Assembly (NCBI GenBank): GCA_934177995.1
Contig: CAKPPW010000003.1
Span: forward strand, 1 to 64,000
Length of the DNA: 64,000 bases
From: an uncultured Bacilli bacterium
Lineage (GTDB): Bacteria > Bacillota_I > Bacilli_A > RF39 > UBA660
Direction of reading: 5' to 3'
Each line of letters opens with the position of its first letter. Within the stretch, counting starts at the first letter, position 1. Positions 46,326 to 55,307 of this stretch are shown in pieces. A program made the translations under genes and the position numbers. The notes beneath the pieces are model-generated. The model did not search any database, had not been told where the DNA came from, and saw only the letters and a program-made list of their open reading frames with translations.

Positions 46326-47444
46326 ATGAATCAAGAAATATTAAGTGCTTTAAAGATAGTAGCAGTAACCTTTCTTTGTTCAGCACTGATAATGCCTGGA
46401 ATGAAAAAAATTGCTTTTCATATAGGTGCTTTAGATGTTCCAAGAAGCGATGAAGGTAATAGACATATTCATAAAAGAGTGATGCCAAAACTTGGAGGAG
46501 TAGGAATATTTTTAGCTTTCTTAGTTGGTTATATGATGTTTGGAATAGAAAGTATTCAAATGAATTCAATTCTGATAGGTAGTTTTATAATTATTTTAAC
46601 TGGTATTATTGATGATATTAAGTCTATTAGAGCGAGTAGAAAACTATTAGGACAATTAATTGCTGCTTGTATTATAGTCTTTTATGGAGGAATACTTTTA
46701 AATAACATTACAGCTTTTGGTTATACAATTGACTTTGGTATTTGGTCTTATCCACTGACTATTTTCTTTATAGTAGCTTGTACTAATATTATTAATTTAA
46801 TAGATGGCTTGGATGGTTTATGTGGTGGTATATGTAGTATTTTCTTTTTAACAATTGGTATAATTGGTTTCTTTCAAGGTAGAAGTGGTAGTCTTGTTAT
46901 GATTTTAACATTCATTATGTTAGGTGCTACTTTAGGATTCTTACTTCATAATTTTCATCCAGCTAAGATATTTTGTGGTGACTGTGCCATGTTCTTAGGA
47001 TTTATAATAGCAGTAATAACACTTTTAGAATTTAAGGGACCTGCTTTGACTAGTTTATTTGTTCCAATAATGATTTTAGGTATACCTATTCTTGATACAT
47101 TATTTGCTATTATTAGAAGATTACTTAAACATCAACCTCCATTTGCTCCTGATAAGGATCATATTCATCATCAGTTATTAGGAATGAATTTTTCTCACAG
47201 AACAACAGTATTAATTATCTATGGAATTGATTTCTTATTTGCAACAGCTTCAATTTTCTATATACTTAAAGATCCTGTTTTAGGTAAAGTATTTTATATC
47301 TTAATATTTATAGTAGTAGTATGGTTTGTTTTAAGAACTAGTATTATCTCTCCTAAAAACAAGGAAGTGACTGATAGTATTATTGATAAAGTGGAAGGTA
47401 CTATTAAGAAAGAAAAGAGAAAAAAACAAAAAAAGGTTAAATAA
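46326..47444 (+). CDS. tagO: undecaprenyl-phosphate GlcNAc-1-phosphate transferase (TagO/WecA family)
   Basis: First enzyme of wall teichoic acid or other GlcNAc-linked polymer synthesis, transferring GlcNAc-1-P to C55-P. 372 aa with about ten transmembrane helices. Active-site motifs: GIIDDIKSI (Asp pair), NLIDGLDGLCGG, FCGDCAMFLGF and PDKDHIHHQLL. ATG 46326 follows GAGGAAG. The C-terminus is Lys-rich. Confidence 0.92.
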   Translation: MNQEILSALKIVAVTFLCSALIMPGMKKIAFHIGALDVPRSDEGNRHIHKRVMPKLGGVGIFLAFLVGYMMFGIESIQMNSILIGSFIIILTGIIDDIKSIRASRKLLGQLIAACIIVFYGGILLNNITAFGYTIDFGIWSYPLTIFFIVACTNIINLIDGLDGLCGGICSIFFLTIGIIGFFQGRSGSLVMILTFIMLGATLGFLLHNFHPAKIFCGDCAMFLGFIIAVITLLEFKGPALTSLFVPIMILGIPILDTLFAIIRRLLKHQPPFAPDKDHIHHQLLGMNFSHRTTVLIIYGIDFLFATASIFYILKDPVLGKVFYILIFIVVVWFVLRTSIISPKNKEVTDSIIDKVEGTIKKEKRKKQKKVK

Positions 47445-47472
47445 CCAGTGGTTAAACAACTACTGGTTTTTT
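47443..47472 (+). terminator. tagO terminator
   Basis: AACCAGT/ACTGGTT with a 12-nt loop, then T's. It insulates the agr locus. Confidence 0.8.
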
Positions 47473-47535
47473 GCTGTAAAGATGTCCACTTTTATGGAAA
47501 AATATGGTAAAATTAAGAAGTCGGAGGTATGCATG

Positions 47536-48267
47536 ATGATAAATTTTATTATATGTGATGATGAGGAAATATTTAGAAATTCTATTAAGGAGAAAATAGA
47601 TCATTGTATGATGAAAAGTACAGTTGAATATAAAACTCATTTTTTTAGTTGCTATGATGAGAAGTTTTTCAATTTTGCTAGAAATCCAAATGGTTTTAAT
47701 GTTTATTTTTTGGATATTCAAATGCCAGAAGGTGATGGTACTGATGTAGCAAGATACATTAGATATAAGCTGGGTGATTGGAACTCACTTATAATTTTTG
47801 TAACTAACTTTAGTAGGTATAGAAATAAAATATTAACTAGTCGTTTAGATGTTTTGGATTATATTAAAAAATCTAAGAAAGGCTATGAACAATTGGAAGA
47901 AGTAATGGTTATAATACTTTCTAAGTATAGGAGTAAAGATAGTTGTTTAACGTTTGAAAAGGATCATTCTGTTTTTAAGATTAAATATAAAGATATTATT
48001 TTTATAGAAAGAGAGTTAAATAGTAAGTGTTGTATTTTATATACATCTACTGGGGAATATAGAATAACTAAATCTCTATCAGAAATTGAAGAGATGTTAG
48101 ATAATAGATTTTTAAGAACTCATCGTAGTGCTATTATTAATGTAGATAAAATAATCGAATATAATGTTAAAACAAATACAGTTATTTTTTCTACTGGTGA
48201 ATCAACTTATTTGGTAGCAAGAAGTAAGAGAAAGGAGTTGAAGGAACGTGTCCTTAGCTATAATTAA
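47536..48267 (+). CDS. agrA: AgrA-type LytTR response regulator
   Basis: 243-aa two-component regulator. Receiver domain 1-120 with acidic pair Asp8-Asp9 and phospho-acceptor Asp60 in YFLDIQMPEGDG. C-terminal LytTR DNA-binding domain (141-240) with FLRTHRSAIINVDKI. GGAGG before ATG 47533/47536 sets the start; the upstream frame runs into tagO. It overlaps agrC by 20 bp. Order agrA then agrC is the reverse of staphylococcal agrC-agrA. Confidence 0.9.
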   Translation: MINFIICDDEEIFRNSIKEKIDHCMMKSTVEYKTHFFSCYDEKFFNFARNPNGFNVYFLDIQMPEGDGTDVARYIRYKLGDWNSLIIFVTNFSRYRNKILTSRLDVLDYIKKSKKGYEQLEEVMVIILSKYRSKDSCLTFEKDHSVFKIKYKDIIFIERELNSKCCILYTSTGEYRITKSLSEIEEMLDNRFLRTHRSAIINVDKIIEYNVKTNTVIFSTGESTYLVARSKRKELKERVLSYN

Positions 48268-49540
48268 ATGTTTTAATACATTAGTAATTAACATATTCTT
48301 AATTTTGAGTGTTCAAAGACTATTGAAGGAAAAAATATCTTTATTTAGTTTTAAAACTGTTTTTTGGTTATTATTTAGTCTGATACCATGTACACTTTTT
48401 TATAACTCCGGGTATAGTTTTATTTTTACAGTTTTATCTGTTGTTTTTCTTTCAATAGCAGTAGAAAGATTATTTTGTATTGAATTGTATGAAAGCGCAA
48501 TATTAACATTATCATTTATGATTTTATCTATCATTCCTGATTTATTGTTTTCTCTTTTTGTTGTTAATTTTTATAATTATGAAACTATTAGAAATACACC
48601 TTGTATTTTTATTTCAACTAATTTTATTATTTCAATTAGTACTTATTTTTTGTATAATTATATATCTATAGGTAAAAAAATTCTTAATAATATAGAAAAT
48701 TTCAGAAAGTTTAAACAATTAAATATAATAATATATGTAGTTATGGCTTTTATTTCAATAGGTGCTGTTTATTATTTGGCTAGGGATACATATAAGCCTA
48801 CTGTTTCATATTTTATTACAAATATAGTGATATCAACGTTTGTTGGATTAATATATATTTATATGTGCCAACTATTTAAATCTAATCAACTTGAAGCTAA
48901 AAATAACATTTTGTATGAGTGTATGAGAAATATAGAGAGTTATCAAGAAGAACAGGACTTAAAAATTCATGAATATAAGAATCAACTTTCTAAAATAATT
49001 GCTATAACTGATGATAAGGAAGTAATAAATAAAATTGAGGAAATACTTAATGTAGATTTATCTGAAGATATATATTTGTTGGGAAAAATTAGAAATATAC
49101 CAAAAAGTGAACTTAAAAGTCTAATTTATTATAAACTTTTAGTGGCAAAAAAAGATGGGATCAAATTATTAATAAACGTATCTCCTGAATTGAGCGATGA
49201 GAACTATAACTTTAGTCGTTCTCAAGAAAAGATAATTAGTAATATTGTTGGTATTTTTTTTGACAATGCAATAGAAGGTGCAAAGAGTTCAAAGGAAAAA
49301 GAATTATCACTTGAAATATATGATTCTAATTTAGGTATGACTTTTTCTATCTCTAATACATTTTCTGGTAAAATTAGTTTAGACAAATTGGGTAGTAAGG
49401 GTTATACTACAAAAGGAAAAAATCATGGTAATGGTTTACACTTTGTTAAAAAAATGTTAAGCAAAAAGAATGGTGTTTTTACAAGAACTATTATTAATAA
49501 TAATCACTTTATGCAAAAAATAATCATAGAAAAAGAATGA
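48248..49540 (+). CDS. agrC: AgrC-type quorum-sensing histidine kinase
   Basis: 430 aa with six or seven transmembrane segments in residues 1-205, the usual peptide sensor. The phospho-acceptor region has His241 in KIHEYKNQLSKI (HPK10-type HxYKNQL). The ATPase domain has N-box FFDNAIEGA (Asn340), NTFSG near 370 and the glycine motif HGNGLHFV. GTG 48248 with AAGGAG upstream; coupled to agrA. Its stop is 2 bp from the agrD stop on the other strand. Confidence 0.9.
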   Translation: MSLAIIKCFNTLVINIFLILSVQRLLKEKISLFSFKTVFWLLFSLIPCTLFYNSGYSFIFTVLSVVFLSIAVERLFCIELYESAILTLSFMILSIIPDLLFSLFVVNFYNYETIRNTPCIFISTNFIISISTYFLYNYISIGKKILNNIENFRKFKQLNIIIYVVMAFISIGAVYYLARDTYKPTVSYFITNIVISTFVGLIYIYMCQLFKSNQLEAKNNILYECMRNIESYQEEQDLKIHEYKNQLSKIIAITDDKEVINKIEEILNVDLSEDIYLLGKIRNIPKSELKSLIYYKLLVAKKDGIKLLINVSPELSDENYNFSRSQEKIISNIVGIFFDNAIEGAKSSKEKELSLEIYDSNLGMTFSISNTFSGKISLDKLGSKGYTTKGKNHGNGLHFVKKMLSKKNGVFTRTIINNNHFMQKIIIEKE

Positions 49541-49557
49541 ACTTAGTCCATTCCTTT
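49531..49557 (-). terminator. shared hairpin between agrC and agrD
   Basis: AGGAATG/CATTCTT with a 9-nt loop, then T's on minus. GAATG/CATTC also reads as a weak terminator on plus. It overlaps both stop codons. Confidence 0.55.
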
Positions 49558-49662
49558 TAATGCTTTAGGTTCATCTAATAACCACCATACACATCCAAAG
49601 CTAGCAGATGCAGTGGCAAGCATTCCTAAAGCTACTAGTAATCTTGCAACTCTTTTTTTCAT
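49543..49662 (-). CDS. agrD: AgrD autoinducing-peptide precursor
   Basis: 39-aa peptide, below usual size cut-offs. ATG 49662 is preceded by AGGAG. The N-terminal half (1-22) is amphipathic and basic, starting MKKRVARLLVALGMLA. Cys24 starts the expected thiolactone core CVWWL (24-28) or CVWWLL. The acidic tail begins DEPKALKGMD, like the charged C-terminal region cut off by AgrB in known AgrD peptides. It follows agrB by 40 bp. The mature ring size and N-terminal cut are inferred. Confidence 0.85.
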   Translation of the reverse strand: MKKRVARLLVALGMLATASASFGCVWWLLDEPKALKGMD

Positions 49663-49702
49663 ACTTGACTCCTGTTCTATTTTAAATGTTAATAAATAAC
49701 AT

Positions 49703-50287
49703 TTAAACCATTAAATAATTTCTATATGGCATACCATATATCCTATAAGTAATAGGTAAAATTAGAATTGTTTCTATTATCATACCTGATAATAAATATA
49801 TAGAAATATCATTATTATTAAATATTATTATAATTATTGAATAGATAATGGCTATTACGCATGTTGCTATTTTTCTTAAGACTCTTTTCCCTTTATTAGT
49901 TAAAGGTCTTTTTACTGTATCAGCTGGAGCATATAGTATAAAACAAATAAACGTAGTTATACATATTGCTACTTTAACAGATAAAGATATAGCAATATTT
50001 GACATTAGTAATGGAATACCTATCAATATTAATATAGATGAAAATAAGCAAGTTGAAGACTTATTAGCATGAATTCCAAAGGCAGGGTATCTAATTATAT
50101 TAAAGAATATTAATGTCAAAAAAAATTCTTTAAATATTCCTAATAAGAATGCCAGTGGAAAAATTATTAAAAACTTTCCAAAAGTTAGATAAATCCCTTC
50201 TAATCCATATCTTAGTTCTTCTTCTTGTATTTCTATATTGTTACTCTTAACAAAAGAAATACAATTATTTAAAAATCTTTCTTTCAT
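49703..50287 (-). CDS. agrB: AgrB-type membrane endopeptidase
   Basis: Processes AgrD into the cyclic autoinducer. 194 aa with about five transmembrane segments. Catalytic pair His73 and Cys80 in GIHANKSSTC has the same spacing as S. aureus AgrB His77/Cys84. LYAPADTVKRPL is a second family signature. ATG 50287 follows AGAGAGG. It forms an agrB-agrD operon converging on agrA-agrC. Confidence 0.93.
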   Translation of the reverse strand: MKERFLNNCISFVKSNNIEIQEEELRYGLEGIYLTFGKFLIIFPLAFLLGIFKEFFLTLIFFNIIRYPAFGIHANKSSTCLFSSILILIGIPLLMSNIAISLSVKVAICITTFICFILYAPADTVKRPLTNKGKRVLRKIATCVIAIIYSIIIIIFNNNDISIYLLSGMIIETILILPITYRIYGMPYRNYLMV

Positions 50288-50551
50288 TTTATACCTCTCT
50301 TGTTGCTTTAATAATACTATAAAAAAGAATTGTTAACTTAAAATGACTTTTTTATAAGGTAACATTATATAGATAAAACGCTACTTGTCATGATAAATGA
50401 TAAAATTTACTGTTTAGGGTATTTTAAAAACCGTTTACGGAAAAAGTGTAAATATCTAAAGGAATTATGTTAAAATACAATTACATCGTTTTAAGAAGTT
50501 CATAAACCAGGACGTACTTAGTGGATGTAATAATTTATGGAGGTGAGCCAA

Positions 50552-50770
50552 ATGATAGGCAAAGTAAAATGGTTTAATAATGACAAAGGATATGGATTCA
50601 TTGAATACAAAGAAAATGAAGATATCTTCGTTCATTATTCAACTATTAACATCATCGGTTACAAGACTTTATCGGAGGGTCAATATGTAGAGTTTACTTT
50701 ACTAGAAACAAGTAAAGGATATCAAGCCGTTGATGTAACGCCTATAAAAGAACCAGCTACTGTAAAATAG
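50552..50770 (+). CDS. csp: cold-shock protein
   Basis: 72-aa CspA-family nucleic-acid chaperone: GKVKWFNNDKGYGFIEY (RNP1) and DIFVHYS (RNP2). ATG 50552 follows GGAGGTGAG; the in-frame ATG at 50537 is in the leader. The likely promoter (TAAAAT near 50470) leaves a leader of about 70 nt, usual for csp genes. The tail KEPATVK is slightly longer than normal. Confidence 0.94.
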   Translation: MIGKVKWFNNDKGYGFIEYKENEDIFVHYSTINIIGYKTLSEGQYVEFTLLETSKGYQAVDVTPIKEPATVK

Positions 50771-50784
50771 CTAGTTCTTTTTCA
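50747..50784 (+). terminator. csp terminator
   Basis: 13-nt arms (50747-50759 with 50768-50780) with one mismatch and a T run. It starts within the final csp codons. Confidence 0.85.
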
Positions 50785-50879
50785 TTCTTTCCCATAAATT
50801 TTCCATAATTTTTGACAAGAAATTATCTTCTTTTTTTTAAAGTATTATGCTATACTACAGGTATAAGGAGAGTGATAAT

Positions 50880-51413
50880 ATGGAAATAATTATCCGTGGT
50901 GACAAAATTGAAGTTACTAAAGCAATGAAAGACTATATTAAGGAGAAGCTAAAAAGACTAGATAAATATCTAGAAAATAGTGATGCTATTAGAGCAAATG
51001 TAGTAGTGAGAGTATCTTCACATCGTCAAACAGTGGAGATAACTATTCCACTTCACAATTTTATTATTCGTTCTGAAGAAACACAGGAAGATTTTTATGC
51101 AGCTGTAGATAAAGCAATAGATGTGATGGAACGTCAAATTAGAAAGAATAAAACAAGATTAAAATCTAGGGAAGATAAGACAAAAATAGATTTTAAAATG
51201 ATTGATTTAACTGATATTGAATATGAAGAAAAAGAAGATAAAATAATCAAAAGAAAGAAAGTAGAAGTAAAACCAATGGATGAAGAGGAAGCAATTCTTC
51301 AGATGGAACTTTTAGGACATCAGTTTTATCTATTTAAGAATATAGATACATCAAAAGATGCGGTCGTTTATAAAAGAAAAAATGGCGGCTATGGTTTAAT
51401 TGAATCTGAATAG
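50880..51413 (+). CDS. hpf: ribosome hibernation promoting factor, long form
   Basis: Dimerises idle 70S ribosomes to 100S. 177 aa: N-terminal S30AE domain (1-100; MEIIIRGDKIEVTKAMKDYI), linker, and C-terminal dimerisation domain (about 120-177; EEAILQMELLGHQFYLF). ATG 50880 has GGAGAG. Confidence 0.95.
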   Translation: MEIIIRGDKIEVTKAMKDYIKEKLKRLDKYLENSDAIRANVVVRVSSHRQTVEITIPLHNFIIRSEETQEDFYAAVDKAIDVMERQIRKNKTRLKSREDKTKIDFKMIDLTDIEYEEKEDKIIKRKKVEVKPMDEEEAILQMELLGHQFYLFKNIDTSKDAVVYKRKNGGYGLIESE

Positions 51414-51419
51414 ATAAGG

Positions 51420-51443
51420 GCAGTTAATAATTAACTGCTTTTT
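51420..51443 (+). terminator. hpf terminator
   Basis: GCAGTTAAT/ATTAACTGC, then five T's. Confidence 0.85.
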
Positions 51444-51503
51444 CTAAGCCTTGAAAAATATGGCCTTTTATGATAATTTAGATAAAAGAAAAGAGGAGAA
51501 AGT

Positions 51504-52895
51504 ATGAAATTATATAATACTAGAACAAGACAAGTTGAAGAATTAAAACCTAAGAATGGTAACCTTATAAAAATGTATACTTGTGGACCTACAGTTTATC
51601 ATTTTGCTCATATTGGTAATTTAAGAACTTATATATCAGAAGATATTTTAGAGAAAGGATTAAAGTATCTAGGATATGATGTTCAAAGAGTAATGAATAT
51701 TACTGATGTTGGTCACTTAGTAGGTGATGGTGATACTGGTGAAGATAAAATGCTTGTAGCTGCTAAAAGAGAACATAAGTCTTCGATGGAAATAGCTAAG
51801 TATTATACAGATTGTTTCTTTACAGATTGTAAAAAACTAGGTATTAGAAAACCAGATGTAGTAACTCCTGCTACTGATCATATACCTATGTATATAAAAA
51901 TGATAGAAAAATTACTAGAAGATGGCTATGCTTATATTGCTAATGGTAATGTCTATTATGATACTTCAAAGTTTTCTAAATATTATGAATTATCAAGTAG
52001 AAATAAAGATGATTTATTAGTAGCAGTTAGAAATGATATAGAAGAAGATAATTCTAAACGTAATCCTTTTGACTTTGGACTATGGTTTACTAATTCTAAG
52101 TTTAATAATCAAGAGCTTAAATGGGATTCACCTTGGGGAGTAGGATATCCTGGTTGGCATATAGAGTGTTCTGGTATTTCAATTGAGAAACTAGGAGATT
52201 ATTTAGATATTCATTGTGGAGCAGAAGATGCTGTTTTTCCTCATCATACTAATGAAATTGCTCAGAGTGAAGCTTACCTTGGTCATAATTGGTGTGACTT
52301 TTGGGTACATATGGGATTTTTGAATGATAAAGGCGGAAAGATGAGTAAATCAAGAGGGGAATTTCTTACAGTATCCTTATTAGAAGAGAAAGGCTATAAT
52401 CCGTTAAGTTATCGTTATTTATGTTTAAATTCTTATTATCATAATCAGTTGACTTTTAGTTATGAAATACTAGATGGAGCAGAAAATGCATATCTAAAGT
52501 TAAAGAGAAAAATAGCTAGTATTAAAGATGATGGTGAATTAAATAATGATAAAATAACTAGTTATATTAATAAATTTAAAGAAGCAATTAGTAATGATTT
52601 AAATTCTTCTAATATGATAACTTTATTATATGATGTTTTAAAAGATGAAGAACTATCAGGTAAGAGTAAATTGTATCTGGTAGAAGATTTTGATAAAGTG
52701 TTATCATTGGACTTAATGAGTAGTGAAGAAGAAAATAGTCAAGATGATTCTTGGATAATTGCTAAAATAGAAGAAAGAAGAAAAGCTAAGGAAGAAAAAG
52801 ACTATAAAAAGGCTGATGCAATACGTGATGAGTTGTTAGAACAAGGAATAATTTTAAAAGATGGTCGTGATGATACAACTTTTGAAAGAAAGTAG
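51504..52895 (+). CDS. cysS: cysteine-tRNA ligase
   Basis: 463 aa, class I. Zinc/Cys motif MYTCGPTVYHFAHIGNLR (HIGN is HIGH), GWHIECSGI, HHTNEIAQSEA and GGKMSKSRG (KMSKS). Begins the conserved cysS-mrnC-rlmB-sigH block. No T-box upstream. Confidence 0.96.
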   Translation: MKLYNTRTRQVEELKPKNGNLIKMYTCGPTVYHFAHIGNLRTYISEDILEKGLKYLGYDVQRVMNITDVGHLVGDGDTGEDKMLVAAKREHKSSMEIAKYYTDCFFTDCKKLGIRKPDVVTPATDHIPMYIKMIEKLLEDGYAYIANGNVYYDTSKFSKYYELSSRNKDDLLVAVRNDIEEDNSKRNPFDFGLWFTNSKFNNQELKWDSPWGVGYPGWHIECSGISIEKLGDYLDIHCGAEDAVFPHHTNEIAQSEAYLGHNWCDFWVHMGFLNDKGGKMSKSRGEFLTVSLLEEKGYNPLSYRYLCLNSYYHNQLTFSYEILDGAENAYLKLKRKIASIKDDGELNNDKITSYINKFKEAISNDLNSSNMITLLYDVLKDEELSGKSKLYLVEDFDKVLSLDLMSSEEENSQDDSWIIAKIEERRKAKEEKDYKKADAIRDELLEQGIILKDGRDDTTFERK

Positions 52896-52902
52896 GTTTT
52901 GA

Positions 52903-53583
52903 ATGGAAGTATATCAAATAATTAGTTTAGTAGTTTTAATTATTATAATTATTTATTCAGCAGTATTATCAGTAATATACTATGTAAGAAGTTATAAGAG
53001 TAAAAAGATAGATGCTAGTAATAAAAGTGGTAAAGAAATAGTTGCATCTATCTTAGCTAAGTATAATTTAAAAGATATAAAGATAGAAAAAATAGATGGC
53101 AGTGATAGATATTTCTATACTGAAGATACTGTTTACTTATCTAAAGATATCTATGAAGGTAAAAGTATTTATGATGTAGCAGTTAGTGGTTATCTTGTCT
53201 CATCTTTTATTAAGAATAATGAGTCTAAATATTTAATTAGAGTTTTATCGAATTTATATTCATTTTTAGATTTTACTATATTATTTAGTTATGCTATTGT
53301 CATTCTAGGACTAAGTTTTGAAATAAGTAATCTTGTTTGGATAGGTGTTTATCTTCTTATTTTTGCTTTCATAAGTAACTTATGCTTATATATTAAAGAA
53401 AGAAAATTAATAAATGATACTGTTAATATATTAAGACATGAAGAGATTATTACTACTACTTTAAAAGAAAAAACTACTAAGATGTTATTTTCTATAGTAA
53501 GTTTATCAGTAGCTTCCCTAGTTTTTAAAGTGACTTCTTTCTTTCAAAAAGCAATATATATAATAATAAATGATGAGGAGTAG
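52903..53583 (+). CDS. YugP-like membrane protein lacking the zinc-protease motif
   Basis: 226 aa with an N-terminal membrane segment (5-27), a soluble stretch, two central helices (about 115-165) and a C-terminal one. The pattern KSGKEIVASILAKYNLKDI plus DTVYLSKDIYEGKSIYD resembles the start of YugP (neutral zinc metallopeptidase family). Where YugP has AAHEVGHAIQ, this protein has SGYLVSSFI, so catalytic His and Glu are gone. It is inserted between cysS and mrnC and is unlikely to be a protease. Confidence 0.6.
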   Translation: MEVYQIISLVVLIIIIIYSAVLSVIYYVRSYKSKKIDASNKSGKEIVASILAKYNLKDIKIEKIDGSDRYFYTEDTVYLSKDIYEGKSIYDVAVSGYLVSSFIKNNESKYLIRVLSNLYSFLDFTILFSYAIVILGLSFEISNLVWIGVYLLIFAFISNLCLYIKERKLINDTVNILRHEEIITTTLKEKTTKMLFSIVSLSVASLVFKVTSFFQKAIYIIINDEE

Positions 53584-53587
53584 AATT

Positions 53588-53962
53588 ATGAATTTAAAAG
53601 AAATTAATCCTTTAGTTTTAGCTTATCTAGGTGATAGTGTTTATGAAACTTATATAAGACTTTTTCTAGTTAAGAAAAAGATACCTAATATTGGTAGTCT
53701 ACAAAAAGAATCTCTTTCTTATGTAACTGCTAAAAGTCAAGCGTCTATACTTACTAAGTTGGTTGATGATAACTTTTTTAATGAAGAAGAACTTACTATA
53801 ATACGAAGAGCTAGAAATACAAAGGGACACAAACCACCTAAAGGTTGTGACTTAGCAACTTATCATTTTGCTACGGCTTTTGAAGCTGTAATTGGTTATT
53901 TATATTTAAAAGGCGATAATGAAAAAATTAAGAATCTAATGGAAAAGATAGAAATGGAGTAG
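53588..53962 (+). CDS. mrnC: mini-ribonuclease III
   Basis: 124-aa RNase III catalytic domain without dsRBD: NPLVLAYLGDSVYETYIR and RRARNTKGHKPPKG. Matures 23S rRNA in Bacillus. ATG 53588 follows GAGGAG; the frame from 53570 overlaps the previous gene. Confidence 0.93.
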   Translation: MNLKEINPLVLAYLGDSVYETYIRLFLVKKKIPNIGSLQKESLSYVTAKSQASILTKLVDDNFFNEEELTIIRRARNTKGHKPPKGCDLATYHFATAFEAVIGYLYLKGDNEKIKNLMEKIEME

Positions 53963-53964
53963 TT

Positions 53965-54666
53965 ATGATAGTATATGGTTATAATGTGGCAGAAGCTATA
54001 TTAAAAAAAGAAAAAAACTGCAAAAAAATCCGAAAAATCGTAATTCAGGATAGTATGATGGGTAAATTTGCTAAATTGCTGCCTGAAAACGTTAAATCTA
54101 GGACCTTTTATGCCTCAAAAAGCGAAATTGACTTTTTGTCAAAAGGATTACATCAAGGTATAATGATAGACATGGACTACTCATACTGTTCATTGAATGA
54201 ACTTTTGAAGAAGAATCCAGAAAATATTATTATTCTTGATCATTTAGAAGATCCACATAATCTAGGAGCGATTATTAGAACAGCAGCTGCTTCTTCCTTT
54301 GATGGTGTTATTATTCCTAAGGATAGAGAGGTTGGTGTTACTAGTACAGTAGTAAAAGCTAGTGTAGGTACTATTTTTGATATGGATGTTGTCCAAGTTA
54401 CAAATATTAAAAATACAATCGAAGAATTAAAAAAAGAAGGCTTTTGGATAGTAGGTACTAGTATGAATGGGAGTGACTATCGTCAGATAGATTATAGTGG
54501 AAAAATAGCTCTTGTTATTGGTAATGAAGGGAAAGGAATGAGCAAGTTAGTAACAGATTCATGTGATTTTCTAGCTAGTATTCCTATTGCTTCAAATGTA
54601 GAAAGCTTAAATGCTTCTGTAGCAGCAGGTATTATGATGTATGAGGTAGTTCGAAATAGAAAGTAG
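53965..54666 (+). CDS. rlmB: 23S rRNA (guanosine-2'-O-)-methyltransferase RlmB (TrmH family)
   Basis: 233-aa SPOUT enzyme with an N-terminal substrate-binding domain and the motifs ILDHLEDPHNLGAIIRTA, LVIGNEGKGMS and SNVESLNASVAAGI. Follows mrnC as in B. subtilis (yacO). Confidence 0.94.
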   Translation: MIVYGYNVAEAILKKEKNCKKIRKIVIQDSMMGKFAKLLPENVKSRTFYASKSEIDFLSKGLHQGIMIDMDYSYCSLNELLKKNPENIIILDHLEDPHNLGAIIRTAAASSFDGVIIPKDREVGVTSTVVKASVGTIFDMDVVQVTNIKNTIEELKKEGFWIVGTSMNGSDYRQIDYSGKIALVIGNEGKGMSKLVTDSCDFLASIPIASNVESLNASVAAGIMMYEVVRNRK

Positions 54667-54671
54667 GTACT

Positions 54672-55277
54672 ATGAAATACTATAATGATTACGAACTTCT
54701 TTATCTTATTAATGAAAATGATGAAATAGCTAAAGATATATTAAAGAGAAAATATGCTCCTTTAATTTATGAAAAGTCTAAGGAATATTATCAAAGAAAT
54801 CATTATGATATTCCTTCTTTTTCGTTTGATGAATTAATAAATTTAGGAAATAGTGTGTTGTTAAGAGCCACTAAAACTTATAATGAAAAAGAAAATGCTT
54901 TATTTTATACTTATTTTATTACTTGTCTAACAAGAGAGTTTTCTCTTTATAAAAGAGGATTACTTGCTAAGAAAAATCAAATACTTTATAGTTTTCCACA
55001 TGATGTTAATTCCTATGAGATTAATGACTATGTTAAAGAAGAAGTTAAGTGGGATAATGACCCAAGTAAAGTTTGTGAAGAGAATGAACTGTTCGAGTTT
55101 ATTAAACAATATATGTATAAACTTGAAGGATATGATAGAAAAGTATTTGAGTTAAGATATAATGGATTTAAGTATAGAGAAATTGCAGAACTTTTAGAGT
55201 TATCTACTACTACGGTTGGTAAAATAGTAGAAAAACTCAAAAAAAGTTTACAACAAGAATTGAAAAAAGAATGGTAA
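54672..55277 (+). CDS. sigH: sigma-70 family factor at the sigH position
   Basis: 201-aa sigma factor with region 2 around 5-95 (LINENDEIAKDILKRKYAPLI, YTYFITCLTREF) and region 4 helix-turn-helix at the C-terminus (YREIAELLELSTTTVGKIVEKL). In B. subtilis sigH follows rlmB-yacP; here yacP is missing. SigH drives early stationary-phase and competence genes. Divergence is high, so the orthology rests mainly on synteny. Confidence 0.8.
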   Translation: MKYYNDYELLYLINENDEIAKDILKRKYAPLIYEKSKEYYQRNHYDIPSFSFDELINLGNSVLLRATKTYNEKENALFYTYFITCLTREFSLYKRGLLAKKNQILYSFPHDVNSYEINDYVKEEVKWDNDPSKVCEENELFEFIKQYMYKLEGYDRKVFELRYNGFKYREIAELLELSTTTVGKIVEKLKKSLQQELKKEW

Positions 55278-55307
55278 TAGAGTAAAATTAAGATAGGGTG
55301 AGTGTAT

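Noticed and set aside
46168..46569. 133-aa minus-strand frame over mbl/tagO
   Set aside because: Antisense shadow of two well-supported genes.
47383..47535. N-terminal extension of agrA into tagO
   Set aside because: It is the tagO 3' end read in another frame; the receiver domain starts at 47536 behind GGAGG.
50390..50473. 27-codon frame upstream of csp (MINDKIYCLGYF...)
   Set aside because: No ribosome-binding site; it overlaps the probable csp promoter.
51414..51503. T-box riboswitch before cysS
   Set aside because: The gap is only 90 bp and holds the hpf terminator; no T-box sequence or specifier structure.
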